The translations under genes and the position numbers were made by a program. Under the pieces are notes generated by a model that was not told where the DNA came from, did no database searches, and was given only the letters and a program-made list of their open reading frames with translations. This document shows, piece by piece, positions 34,438 to 43,449 of a DNA stretch of 64,000 nucleotides (position 1 is its first letter; the number at the start of each line of letters is the position of its first letter). This DNA comes from Dyadobacter sp. LHD-138 (GTDB lineage Bacteria; Bacteroidota; Bacteroidia; Cytophagales; Spirosomataceae), in assembly GCF_030929615.1 (NCBI RefSeq), contig NZ_JAVFVU010000011.1:1-64000 (forward strand), in the 5' to 3' direction.

Positions 34438-37221
34438 ATGAAATCTCGTTTATTGTTAGTATTCATATTCAATTTATTGGTACGCATTGAAGCAAAAGCC
34501 CAATGCGTACCAATAAATGTTTTATACGACAATCTTGAAAAAGCTAATGACGACTTAGGAGATAGGGAATTGCTGTTTTTTTGTATTGATTTACAAAAAA
34601 ACTTTTTGAAATGCAGCTATAAAAACGATTCAATTCAGGCAAAGATATTGCATCTTATCGGCCGTTCTTATTGGCAGCTTGACAGTCTTGCTCTCGGAGA
34701 AAAATACACTTTACAGGCAATCAAAATTAATCTTTCGAAAAGTAATACTGCAAGTCCCAAAAATGCCTCAAATAGTTATTTAAATTTAGGCAATATCGAA
34801 CGGTCGCTCAATAATTCGGATAAATCGGTCCAGGCATTCCAGAATGGAATTCAAATTGCACAAAACTATTCGGATAAGATTTATTTGTTGCCGATGATAT
34901 ATCAACGGCTCGCGAACTTGTATTATGATTCAGGCAATTACCAAAAATGTCTCTCATATGCAGAAATCGGAGAAAGTATTGCCAAAAATCAAGGGTCTGT
35001 GATTCAGCAGGTTAATAATAGAGTTGAAAGGATTCAGGCACTCAACGCGCTAAATAATGTAAAAGGGGCATTTGAATTGCTGAAGGAGACCAATGCAATG
35101 GTTGGACAATTGAGCGATCATAAAACCAGAGGATTTGTGTTGACGCAGGTGGCGGATCTGTATGCTTCCAAGAATAGTTTTACAAAAGCAATCGAAGTGT
35201 ACGGCCAAGCGTTGACAGAGTTTAAAGAGCACCTCAAAAATGTTAAAACAGATAGTTATGCTCTATTTAACTGTGCTGCTGTCACAAATAATATCGGGAA
35301 TATTTATCTTGAAGAATTAAAGGATTATTCTAAGGCTTTGTTTTTTTTTAGTGAATCTTTGAAATATGTGAACCAGGACCTGGCCCGTTCTCGAATCCTT
35401 GGAAACATCGCAGAGTCATACAGCAAACAAGGAAATTATGAGCTCGCAGTCAAAATTTATGAAGAAGCACTTTCAAGGGTTGCGCAGAGTAATGTTTTAG
35501 GGAAGGAGGATAATAATCCGTCGGCCAAACTCATTAGAATATCGCCAAATAAGTTATACTTATTGACTCTTATTCGTGATAAAGCTAACACCTTGCTTGA
35601 TTATGCTAAACATAATTCAAATAATATTCCCACACTAAAAAACGCCCTCAAAACCTACATGCTTGCCGATACGATGATCGATTTTATGCGTTGGGAGCAT
35701 ACGGGTAATGTAACAAAACTTTTCTGGCGGGATAAAACCCGTGCTATGTACGAGCATGCCATCGAAACGTGTAATCTGCTGAACGACCCCGTCACGGCAT
35801 TTTATTTTTTTGAGAAAAGCCGGGCGGTTATGCTCAACGACCAGTTGAATGAATTGGGAGCCAACCAGCAATTAAGTCAGCAGGATGCGGAACGTGAAAG
35901 GTCATTGCGGCAACGGATCAGTGATTTGCAAAATAAGCTGGGTGAAAGCAAACCGGAATCAAAGCAGTACATAAGTCTCCGGAACGATTTGTTTCATGTG
36001 CAGGAGGAGCAGCAAATTTTTGTAAAGCAGTTGGAAAAAGCCAATCCGCAATATTATGCTTATAAGTATGATAACCGTGTTGCGACATTAAAGGAAATCC
36101 GGGCAAAAGTTATTCCGGATGGACAGGCGTTGATCTCTTATTTTGTTGGCGACAGTGCCGTTTATGGGCTTAATGTGACGGCGAATAAGATTAGCCTACG
36201 AAAAATAAATATAGCAGATTATAAACGTTATACTCAGGAATTTCAGCGGTTATTGGGTAACAGAGAAAATCAGAACAAAGAATTCGGTAATTATCTGACG
36301 GCCTCCAACCGTCTGTATGAATTGCTGCTTAAACCTTTTGGGATTAAATCCGGGCGCGTGATTATTTCCCCTGACGGTAACTTTATGCCTTTTGAAAGTC
36401 TGAGTTTTTCCTCGTCAAAACCAGAATTTCTCGTAAAAAAATACGCGTTCAGTTATACCTATTCAGCAGGATTCCTGACCAAAACATTTCGATCAAAAAG
36501 TGATTTTCTGAACACAAAAATGTTTTTCGGAATGGCACCGGGCACGTTTTCTCCCAAACTTGTTCAGGCGTCTCTGCCAGGATCTGAGTTGGCGCTGGAA
36601 ACGATCAACAAGCATTTTCTCTTTTCCAAAATCGTCACCGGGGCAGATGCATCCAGAAAGACCTTTCTGACAGAACTTTCCGACCACCGGATTATTCAGC
36701 TGCTCACACACGCCAGCGCAGACAGCTCCGAAGTGGAGCCAACGTTATACTTCGCCGATTCGACACTTAAACTTTCTGAGCTGCCGACATCAGGTTTATC
36801 CAAAACACAACTGCTCGTTTTGTCCGCCTGCCGAACGGGTGTAGGAAAAAATCAGAAAGGGGAAGGTGTTTTTAGTTTGGCCCGTGGTTTTGCTGGCATC
36901 GGTATTCCTTCAACTTTGACAACCTTATGGAGTGTTGAAAATAAATCAATTTATGAATTAACAGAACTTTTTTATAACCAGCTCGATAATGGACTTCCAC
37001 TGGATGTTGCATTGCAGCAGGCTCAGATTGAATGGCTTCAAACCGCGTCCAAAAGCGACCAGCTGCCTTATGCATGGGCTGGTATGGTGCTTGTCGGAAA
37101 TACGGAACCCGTTGAAACTGGAATTTCGAAAGGCGGAATTTATGTGATTTTAACAACGACTGCTTTTGCTCTGCTCCTGGCCGGATTTTTGTTTCGCAGG
37201 AAAATGGCTGCACACCGTTGA
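34438..37221 (+). CDS. TPR-CHAT protease with C-terminal membrane anchor
   Basis: 927 residues. A signal peptide (about 1-22, ending IEAKAQ) is followed by roughly ten TPR-like helical pairs (about 60-480), a coiled coil near 480-540, and a C-terminal CHAT (caspase-HetF-associated) domain with catalytic His758 (QLLTHAS) and Cys798 (LSACRTGVG). A single membrane helix lies near 900-920 with a basic RRKMAAHR tail, so most of the protein is predicted to be periplasmic. The first half is AT-rich compared with the CHAT half. It is the last gene of the sigma/TPR/S8/CHAT unit and ends 3 bases from the convergent dctA-like gene. Confidence 0.88.
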   Translation: MKSRLLLVFIFNLLVRIEAKAQCVPINVLYDNLEKANDDLGDRELLFFCIDLQKNFLKCSYKNDSIQAKILHLIGRSYWQLDSLALGEKYTLQAIKINLSKSNTASPKNASNSYLNLGNIERSLNNSDKSVQAFQNGIQIAQNYSDKIYLLPMIYQRLANLYYDSGNYQKCLSYAEIGESIAKNQGSVIQQVNNRVERIQALNALNNVKGAFELLKETNAMVGQLSDHKTRGFVLTQVADLYASKNSFTKAIEVYGQALTEFKEHLKNVKTDSYALFNCAAVTNNIGNIYLEELKDYSKALFFFSESLKYVNQDLARSRILGNIAESYSKQGNYELAVKIYEEALSRVAQSNVLGKEDNNPSAKLIRISPNKLYLLTLIRDKANTLLDYAKHNSNNIPTLKNALKTYMLADTMIDFMRWEHTGNVTKLFWRDKTRAMYEHAIETCNLLNDPVTAFYFFEKSRAVMLNDQLNELGANQQLSQQDAERERSLRQRISDLQNKLGESKPESKQYISLRNDLFHVQEEQQIFVKQLEKANPQYYAYKYDNRVATLKEIRAKVIPDGQALISYFVGDSAVYGLNVTANKISLRKINIADYKRYTQEFQRLLGNRENQNKEFGNYLTASNRLYELLLKPFGIKSGRVIISPDGNFMPFESLSFSSSKPEFLVKKYAFSYTYSAGFLTKTFRSKSDFLNTKMFFGMAPGTFSPKLVQASLPGSELALETINKHFLFSKIVTGADASRKTFLTELSDHRIIQLLTHASADSSEVEPTLYFADSTLKLSELPTSGLSKTQLLVLSACRTGVGKNQKGEGVFSLARGFAGIGIPSTLTTLWSVENKSIYELTELFYNQLDNGLPLDVALQQAQIEWLQTASKSDQLPYAWAGMVLVGNTEPVETGISKGGIYVILTTTAFALLLAGFLFRRKMAAHR

Positions 37222-37224
37222 CAT

Positions 37225-38490
37225 CTACTTCCCCGACTGCTGTGTCACATCCGTCAGATTATCTGTGATGATATTCTCCGTTTCGTGCACATTGGCAAAG
37301 GCGAAATTCATTTTGTCCCGGTCAAATTCTTTTTCATTGTTGGCCAGCCAGATTGTGGCCACACCGTTGCCGATAATATTGGTAATGGCGCGGGCTTCTG
37401 ACATAAATCTGTCGACACCAAGCAATAGGGCCAGGCCTTCCAGCGGAATCACCTTAATCGCCGTCAGCGTGGAGGCAAGCACGACAAAACCGCTCCCGGT
37501 AACGCCCGCCGCGCCCTTTGAAGTGACCATCAGAATGCCAATAACAGACAATATCTGCCCGACTGTAAGATGTACATTAAAAACCTGGGCGAGGAAAATG
37601 GTGGCCATCGAAAGATAAATCGTGGTTCCGTCGAGGTTAAATGAATAACCGGCCGGAATAACCAGCCCCACAACGGGTTTTGAGCAACCCATCCGTTCCA
37701 GTTTTTCCATGATGGAAGGCAGCGCGGCCTCGGAGGACGATGTCCCCAAAACAATCAGCAATTCCTCGCGGATGTATTTCAGATAGGCCAGTATACTGAT
37801 CTTGTAAGTTCTTAAAATCAATCCCAAAACGCCAAAGATGAAGACCGCCATGGTCAGGTAGACCGTTCCCATCAGCTTGGCCAGGGGGAATAAAGTATGA
37901 ATTCCGTATTTTCCGATCGTAAACGCCATCCCTCCGAAAGCACCGATGGGGGCAAACATCATCACCAGATGAAGCGCTTTAAAAACATATTTTGAAGCAA
38001 AATTCAGCCATTCAACAATAACCGCTTTACCCGAATACCGGCTTAACACCACCCCCAGAATAAGAGAAAATAAGAGCACCTGAAGCGTCATATTGTCAAG
38101 GAAAAATTGGAGCCAGCTAAAATCATGCACCTTGGCGGCATATACGGAAATATCACCTTTCTGAAGATTTGCCGTCGCTACGCCGTCCCCGGGACGCACA
38201 ATGTTGGCAACCAATACCCCGACAACGAGCGCAAGCGTTGTCACAACTTCAAAATACAGAAGCGCTTTGGCCCCAACCTTGCCGACCTTTTTTAAATCTC
38301 CCATGCCAATAATTCCCAGCGTGATGGTCAGGAAAATGATGGGATTGATAAACAATTTGACAATCTGGATAAAACCTTTGCCTAAAACGTCCATCTGAAC
38401 CGCCGTTTCCGGAGTATAGTGCCCCAGCAGTGCACCGGCGGTGATTGCAGTCAGGACCCAAAAGGTAAGGTTGGTAAAGAGCTTCTTCAA
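37225..38490 (-). CDS. dctA: Dicarboxylate/amino acid:cation symporter (DAACS)
   Basis: 421-residue SLC1-type transporter with eight membrane helices and two re-entrant hairpins. Seen are the serine-rich hairpin SSSEAALPSIMEKL, PAGYSFNLDGTTIYLSM, and SKGAAGVTGSGF. Likely substrates are succinate, fumarate, malate or aspartate/glutamate with protons or Na+. No ATG lies near the conserved start, so the TTG at 38490 (encoding MKKLFTNL) is used; an in-frame stop lies just upstream. Monocistronic. Confidence 0.9.
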   Translation of the reverse strand: MKKLFTNLTFWVLTAITAGALLGHYTPETAVQMDVLGKGFIQIVKLFINPIIFLTITLGIIGMGDLKKVGKVGAKALLYFEVVTTLALVVGVLVANIVRPGDGVATANLQKGDISVYAAKVHDFSWLQFFLDNMTLQVLLFSLILGVVLSRYSGKAVIVEWLNFASKYVFKALHLVMMFAPIGAFGGMAFTIGKYGIHTLFPLAKLMGTVYLTMAVFIFGVLGLILRTYKISILAYLKYIREELLIVLGTSSSEAALPSIMEKLERMGCSKPVVGLVIPAGYSFNLDGTTIYLSMATIFLAQVFNVHLTVGQILSVIGILMVTSKGAAGVTGSGFVVLASTLTAIKVIPLEGLALLLGVDRFMSEARAITNIIGNGVATIWLANNEKEFDRDKMNFAFANVHETENIITDNLTDVTQQSGK

Positions 38491-38632
38491 TTTTGTGAGT
38501 AGTTAAGGAATAAAGGGTTATCCGTTGGAATTTACACCGTCTTGATTTCTGTCAGGATTTTGGATGGTAGTCAAGTTACAATATTAAAGTACTTTTTTAT
38601 CGGCCCTGCTCACAGAAAACTATTTTTTCTTA

Positions 38633-38668
38633 TTGTTTATACTTGGTCTAAATAAATTTCTATATTTG
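38633..38668 (+). promoter_or_regulatory. Promoter and candidate Fur box of the haem operon
   Basis: An imperfect palindrome TTGTTTATA-CTTGG-TCTAAATAA (38633-38655, 7 of 9 arm positions pair) ends 5 bases before a -7 box TATATTTG (38661-38668). The TCTAAATAA half resembles Fur half-sites reported in Bacteroidota. The following genes are for haem uptake, which supports iron control, but no binding evidence exists. Confidence 0.5.
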
Positions 38669-38743
38669 TGCACATCTAATGGTGGCGATATAGTATTCCG
38701 GAATATCTAATTTATCTCAGGGCATTTTTATTGATAGGTACTT

Positions 38744-39091
38744 ATGCATGACGCTTCTCATTCTTATTCGTCATTACGGATTTTAAGCCAGTCGAAAAAC
38801 GGGTATATCGGCCAGTGCAACTGTTGTGATCATTACAATTTTGTATTCGGTAATGTACTTTTTATTTTCTCAGAAGACGGTCTGAATGGATTTCATTCGG
38901 TGCTGTACGACCAACAGCAGTTCCATACCATGGAAACTGCACTGCCACACGGAAGAAACCACCTGTTGCCTTCCCCGATTCCTAATTTCATGTTGTCCTT
39001 TAACGACGAGGAAGTGGAAGAGATCAAGGGGCTTTTTCAGGAAACCCTGCTGGCACTGGAAATTGATAAAATATTTTCATACAAAAGATAA
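38744..39091 (+). CDS. DUF6686-type small protein
   Basis: 115 residues without signal peptide. The motif GYIGQCNCCDHYNFVFGN has a C-x-C-C cluster that could bind metal or an Fe-S centre. The family is small and confined to Bacteroidota as far as I know. It is the first gene of the haem uptake operon, 15 bases before hmuT, so a role in iron or haem handling is likely from context. The ATG at 38744 is 75 bases after the -7 box. Confidence 0.65.
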   Translation: MHDASHSYSSLRILSQSKNGYIGQCNCCDHYNFVFGNVLFIFSEDGLNGFHSVLYDQQQFHTMETALPHGRNHLLPSPIPNFMLSFNDEEVEEIKGLFQETLLALEIDKIFSYKR

Positions 39092-39106
39092 TTGAATTTT
39101 TAGACG

Positions 39107-39955
39107 ATGCGCACAACATGCCCGTATAGAGCGATTTTTGCTCTGTTAATTATTGTCTGCTTTGCCGTAAAACCTACTTTAAGTGTGGCAGGGAAACCGT
39201 TACGAATCGTTTCTGTCAATGGCACGCTGAGCGAAATCCTGGTGGGACTGGGGCTTGAATCTCAGATTGTAGGGGTTGATGTCACGAGTACATACCCCGC
39301 TTCACTGGACAAGATTCCAAAGGTGGGGCATAACCGAAGTATTTCGGCGGAGGGGATTTTATCCTTAAATCCGGATGTGATCGTAGTGAGCGATCAAAGT
39401 ATGTTGTCGCCGACCGTAGCCAAACAATTGGGTAGCACCGGTAAAAAAGTGCTGATGTTCAAACAAGATTTATCTCATGCAGGTACCGTCAGACTGATCC
39501 GTGAAATGGGAGCGTATTTTAACGCAAAAGTACAGGCGGAAAAGATGGTGAAGACTATTCAGACTGATCTGGCGAAACTTCCGAAGGCTGCTGCATCGAA
39601 AAAGCTTCTTTTTATTTATGCCCGGGGCACGGGAACATTGATGGTTTCCGGCAAGAATACTTCACCGGATAAAATGTTCAGTTTGATCGGGCATAAAAAT
39701 GCAGTCACTGATTTTACAGATTTCAAGCCGCTTACTTCGGAGTCGCTTCTGGCAGCCAATCCGGATGTGCTGGTCCTTTTTTCCAGTGGTCTTGAAAGTG
39801 TTGACGGTATTGAGGGCTTGTTAAAAGTGCCGGGTATTGCCTATACCAATGCCGGGAAAAATAAAAAAATTGTTTCAATGGATGGCCAATTGCTGACCGG
39901 ATTTGGTCCCCGTTTGGGGAAAGCGGCCACAGAGCTTGCGCTAAAAGTACAATAA
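39107..39955 (+). CDS. hmuT: Haem ABC transporter substrate-binding protein
   Basis: 282 residues with signal peptide (about 1-28) and the cluster-A class III binding-protein fold: IVSVNGTLSEILVGLG, then PKVGHNRSISAEGILSLNPDVIVV and a long helical linker. This is the HmuT/ShuT pattern for periplasmic haem binding. Its stop overlaps the hmuU start by one base (TAATG), typical of coupled translation. Ligand assigned as haem because of the HmuS neighbour. Confidence 0.88.
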   Translation: MRTTCPYRAIFALLIIVCFAVKPTLSVAGKPLRIVSVNGTLSEILVGLGLESQIVGVDVTSTYPASLDKIPKVGHNRSISAEGILSLNPDVIVVSDQSMLSPTVAKQLGSTGKKVLMFKQDLSHAGTVRLIREMGAYFNAKVQAEKMVKTIQTDLAKLPKAAASKKLLFIYARGTGTLMVSGKNTSPDKMFSLIGHKNAVTDFTDFKPLTSESLLAANPDVLVLFSSGLESVDGIEGLLKVPGIAYTNAGKNKKIVSMDGQLLTGFGPRLGKAATELALKVQ

Positions 39956-41067
39956 TGATCAAGGAAGAAACCATAGAAAAAACAGAGCGGAAAGATCAAA
40001 AAATAATACGGGAGGAGCTCAAACAGCCGCTGTCTCCCGGTTGGGTTATCCTGATTTTGGGGATGGCATTGCTTGCCTGTGTTTTGTTTTCGGTGGCAAC
40101 CGGGGCTTTGTCTATTTCTTTTTCGGAGATTGTCGGGATCGTTTCCTATAAAATAGGACTGACCGGAACACCTATTAAAGAAGAGCAGAAAGAGATTGTT
40201 TTTTGGGTGATACGCCTGCCGAGAGTTTGTCTTGGGATATTGGTTGGGGCCGGTCTTGGCGTAGCAGGCGCTGCATTACAAGGGCTTTTTCGTAATCCGA
40301 TTGCGGATTCCACGCTGATTGGTGTGACGTCCGGCGCGTCGCTTTTTGCCGTGATTGTGATTATGTTAAACATAAAGTTTTTTGGCATTATCAACGAAAT
40401 AGCGGGTGCGTATACACTTTCATTTGCGGCCTTTATAGGGGCAGCGGTGACGACGGCATTGGTTTATCAGCTTTCCAAAATTACAGGGGAGGGCGGGATC
40501 ACAACCATGTTGTTATGCGGTATTGCAATCAATGCTTTTGTGGGTGCTTTGACTGGCCTGATGACTTACATGGCCACGGATGAGCAGCTGAGGACCATCA
40601 CTTTCTGGACGCTGGGAAGTCTGGGAGGAGCCAACTGGACCACTGTGCTTTCCGTTTTGCCATTTGTAGGATGCAGCATTTTGTTTATGCCTTATCTGGC
40701 CAAATCATTGAATCTGCTCGTTTTAGGGGAAAGCCAGGCGGCGCATTTGGGCGTAAATATGGTCAAACTGAAACGTGGTGTAATTGTTTTGGCGACAATG
40801 GCCGTGGGATCATCGGTGGCTGTGGCGGGTACGATTGGTTTCGTAGGACTCGTTGTCCCCCATATCATCAGAAGTGTTTTTGGTCCGGATAACCGTTATC
40901 TGCTCGTCGGGTCCGCCTTTGGCGGTGCCATTGTACTGACGCTCGCAGATACCATTTCGCGGACCATTGTGGCACCCGGTGAGCTTCCGATCGGTATCCT
41001 GACTGCCTTATTGGGCACACCGTTTTTCCTTTATCTTCTCTGGAACCAAAAACGTAACCGTGTATGA
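39955..41067 (+). CDS. hmuU: Haem ABC transporter permease (FecCD family)
   Basis: 370 residues with about ten membrane helices. Conserved segments are RLPRVCLGILVGAGLGVAG, LFRNPIADSTLIGVTSGA, AVAGTIGFVGLVVPHIIR and ELPIGILTALLGTPFF. It is the inner membrane channel of the importer. The cytosolic N-terminus (about 40 residues, charged, KTERKDQ) is longer than usual. It overlaps hmuV by four bases. Confidence 0.92.
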   Translation: MIKEETIEKTERKDQKIIREELKQPLSPGWVILILGMALLACVLFSVATGALSISFSEIVGIVSYKIGLTGTPIKEEQKEIVFWVIRLPRVCLGILVGAGLGVAGAALQGLFRNPIADSTLIGVTSGASLFAVIVIMLNIKFFGIINEIAGAYTLSFAAFIGAAVTTALVYQLSKITGEGGITTMLLCGIAINAFVGALTGLMTYMATDEQLRTITFWTLGSLGGANWTTVLSVLPFVGCSILFMPYLAKSLNLLVLGESQAAHLGVNMVKLKRGVIVLATMAVGSSVAVAGTIGFVGLVVPHIIRSVFGPDNRYLLVGSAFGGAIVLTLADTISRTIVAPGELPIGILTALLGTPFFLYLLWNQKRNRV

Positions 41068-41855
41068 TCGAGGTTGAAAATATACATTTTGGCGTCAAGA
41101 ATAAGTCGCTCTTGCAGGGTGTTAGCTTTAAGGCAAAAGCCGGTGAATTCTGGGCTGTTGTTGGAGCAAATGGTGCGGGTAAGTCCACATTAATGAAACT
41201 TTTGTCGAAAGAACTTACACCAACGCAGGGAAATATTTCTTTTCACAATAAGGATTTAAAAAAGTATTCCTTAAAAGAACTGGCGCAAAAGCGTGCGGTA
41301 CTGGCGCAGCAAAATGTGATTACGCTCGCCTTTACCGTCCAAGATATTGTGTTGATGGGCCGGTATCCCTTTTACGATTCTAAGCCTTCGCAACGTGATT
41401 TGTCGATTGTCGGTCATTGTCTTCAGACGGTTGGTATCGTTCATTTTAAAGACCGCTTGTATCCGACACTTTCCGGAGGGGAGCAGCAGCGGGTTCAGCT
41501 TGCACGTACGCTCGCACAAATCTGGGAAGTAAAGGAAGGATTTATTTTTCTGGACGAACCAACGTCGGGAATGGACCTGCTGCATCAATATGAGACGTTC
41601 CAGCTGGCGCGTGAAATGACGCAAAAAGGTTACGGTGTTATCGCCGTAGTCCATGACCTGAATTTTGCCCTGCAATACGCGGACCGGGTTCTGATGCTTA
41701 AAAAAGGCAAAATGTTTGCGATCGGAAATGCCAGTGAAGTTTTGACAGGAGAAAATATCCGGGATGCTTTCGGCGTTTCGGTAAGAATTTTTCAGCCTGA
41801 TGACGCACCGTTTCCGGTCATTATACCCGAAGCAAGTCCGGTGGCAATCGTTTAA
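41064..41855 (+). CDS. hmuV: Haem ABC transporter ATP-binding protein
   Basis: 263 residues with Walker A GANGAGKST, signature LSGGEQQR, Walker B FIFLDEPTSG and the switch His in AVVHDLNFAL. It drives haem import with HmuTU. Four-base overlap with hmuU (ATGA) supports one transcript. Confidence 0.93.
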   Translation: MIEVENIHFGVKNKSLLQGVSFKAKAGEFWAVVGANGAGKSTLMKLLSKELTPTQGNISFHNKDLKKYSLKELAQKRAVLAQQNVITLAFTVQDIVLMGRYPFYDSKPSQRDLSIVGHCLQTVGIVHFKDRLYPTLSGGEQQRVQLARTLAQIWEVKEGFIFLDEPTSGMDLLHQYETFQLAREMTQKGYGVIAVVHDLNFALQYADRVLMLKKGKMFAIGNASEVLTGENIRDAFGVSVRIFQPDDAPFPVIIPEASPVAIV

Positions 41856-41910
41856 AAATTAATTCAAAAAATTAAATAAATATCTCCGTATCAATAATTT
41901 ATCTTTCACT

Positions 41911-42954
41911 ATGAAAACAATATTAATGGCTAGCCGAGCTGATCTTAAAGAACGTTGGTCTGAATTTAAATCCGAAAATCCTAAAACCCGTATCCGCGAT
42001 GCAGCCAGGGAACTGGATACCACAGAAGCTGATCTCTTGGCGACGGGCCTTGGTGATAACATCACTTTGCTGGAAGGAGATTTTCGTGAATTGCTTAAAG
42101 AGGTAACATCGCTCGGGTATGTGATGGCGTTAACCCGTAACGACCATGTGGTGCATGAGCGTAAAGGTGTTTACCAGAATATCTCTTTCAATAACCACGT
42201 AGGATTGGTTTTGGGGGAAGATATTGATCTTCGGTTATTCCTTGGCGACTGGAAATTCGGTTTCGCTGTCCATGAAGGCGATCGTTACAGCCTTCAGTTT
42301 TTCAATAGCTATGGAGATGCAGCACATAAGATTTATTTGACAGAGGAAAGCGATAAGGGAGCTTATGACGCGCTGGTTGAAAAATACCGGGCTGCGGATC
42401 AGGAAGGAATGGCTATAACGACCGCGAAACCTGAGAAAAAAGCAGAAGAGCCGGTGGGAGATATCGATACAGCCGCGTTTCAGGCGGAGTGGCTGACTTT
42501 GAAAGATACACACGAGTTTTTCGGACTGTTGCGTAAATATAAGTTATCGAGGAAAGAAGCGCTGCGTCATGCGCCGGAAGGATATGCATACCAGATCAAA
42601 CCGGAAAGTATGAAGGCCGTTTTCGACGCTGCTTCTGAAACAGCATTGCCCATTATGGTTTTTGTTTCAAATCCGAACTGTATTCAGATCCATACGGGAC
42701 CGATCAAAAAGATTTTTGTTATGGGTCCGTGGTTGAATATCATGGATCCGGCCTTCAACCTGCATTTACGTGAAGATGCGATTGATGAGGCTTGGGTTGT
42801 GAAAAAACCTACGGAAGACGGAATTGTTACCGGAATTGAATTGATTGACAAGGATGGTGTGATGTTTAACCAGTTTTTTGGAAAACGTAAACCGGGTTCG
42901 CCTGAGCTGGCTGCGTGGCAGGAATTGGTTGAACAGGCCGTGATAAGAAAATAA
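41911..42954 (+). CDS. hmuS: Haem-degrading/haem-trafficking protein HemS family
   Basis: 347 residues built of two repeated HemS/ChuX halves, each with the marker WLxIxDPxFNLHLRED-like strand (second half: GPWLNIMDPAFNLHLRED) and the NDHVVHERKGVY segment in the first half. Cytosolic. Members bind incoming haem and release iron or pass haem on. Fifty-five bases after hmuV and in the same direction, so it is likely the last gene of the operon. No outer membrane haem receptor or TonB gene lies in this window. Confidence 0.9.
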   Translation: MKTILMASRADLKERWSEFKSENPKTRIRDAARELDTTEADLLATGLGDNITLLEGDFRELLKEVTSLGYVMALTRNDHVVHERKGVYQNISFNNHVGLVLGEDIDLRLFLGDWKFGFAVHEGDRYSLQFFNSYGDAAHKIYLTEESDKGAYDALVEKYRAADQEGMAITTAKPEKKAEEPVGDIDTAAFQAEWLTLKDTHEFFGLLRKYKLSRKEALRHAPEGYAYQIKPESMKAVFDAASETALPIMVFVSNPNCIQIHTGPIKKIFVMGPWLNIMDPAFNLHLREDAIDEAWVVKKPTEDGIVTGIELIDKDGVMFNQFFGKRKPGSPELAAWQELVEQAVIRK

Positions 42955-42984
42955 GGATATGGAAAATCTGGCTTAAAATCAGGC

Positions 42985-43219
42985 GGCTCCTATGGAGCCA
43001 AGTAATCGAGAATGTCAGGGTTTTTCTATAAACAGGATGCTTTTAAAAGAGTGTTTTGCAGACGAAGAGGATACAATTTCGTGTTGGAAATGGTAAATCT
43101 GGTCGATTAGAATAATTTCGTAGGCATATCCTATTTGTAGATATGAATTTGAATTCCGAAGGAATACCCTGTTTATAGCCATGAATTTGAGATATATTTA
43201 TTTTGACTCCATAGGAGTC
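42985..43219. repeat. Extragenic palindromic repeat cluster
   Basis: Three short palindromes with variable outer bases: GGCTCCTATGGAGCC (42985-42999), ATTCCGAAGGAAT (43153-43165), GACTCCATAGGAGTC (43205-43219). They are joined by related strings: CCTATTTGTAG with ATGAATTTGA, CCTGTTTATAG with ATGAATTTGA, and CTATAAACAGGATG. The gap 42955-43449 holds no convincing gene. Spacing is irregular, so this is not a CRISPR array. Confidence 0.65.
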
Positions 43220-43316
43220 TCCTGTTGGATGTTTTGAGACAAAAATCCGCCTAGGAAGTTGTTTAAAGAAGCTTTTTAAGATATAAAGACAATATATAAT
43301 TTCGCCATAGTAATTC

Positions 43317-43349
43317 AAAAGGACTGTTTCGATTCGGAGCAGTCCTTTT
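43317..43349 (+). terminator. Rho-independent terminator
   Basis: AAAAGGACTG pairs with CAGTCCTTTT, followed by T residues, after the repeat cluster and downstream of hmuS. Confidence 0.75.
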
Positions 43350-43368
43350 TTGTGCGTGCAGGTCTTTA

Positions 43369-43439
43369 CCGGTCGGATGGCGAAACAGCCATCCGACCGG
43401 CTTGCCGGCCCGTCCGACGGTTTTTTACCGTCTGACGGG
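43369..43439. terminator. Tandem GC-rich hairpins behind the macroglobulin gene
   Basis: The first hairpin has perfect 13-bp arms (CCGGTCGGATGGC) with loop GAAACA at 43369-43400. The second has 13-bp arms with one mismatch (CCCGTCCGACGGT) and loop TTTTT at 43409-43439. CCGGCTTGCCGG between them is itself a palindrome. They lie 10 bases past the stop of the minus-strand gene. Confidence 0.65.
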
Positions 43440-43449
43440 TAAGCAAAAC

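Noticed and set aside
42985..43219. Possible CRISPR array
   Set aside because: Units differ in length and sequence, spacing is irregular, and no cas gene is in the window.
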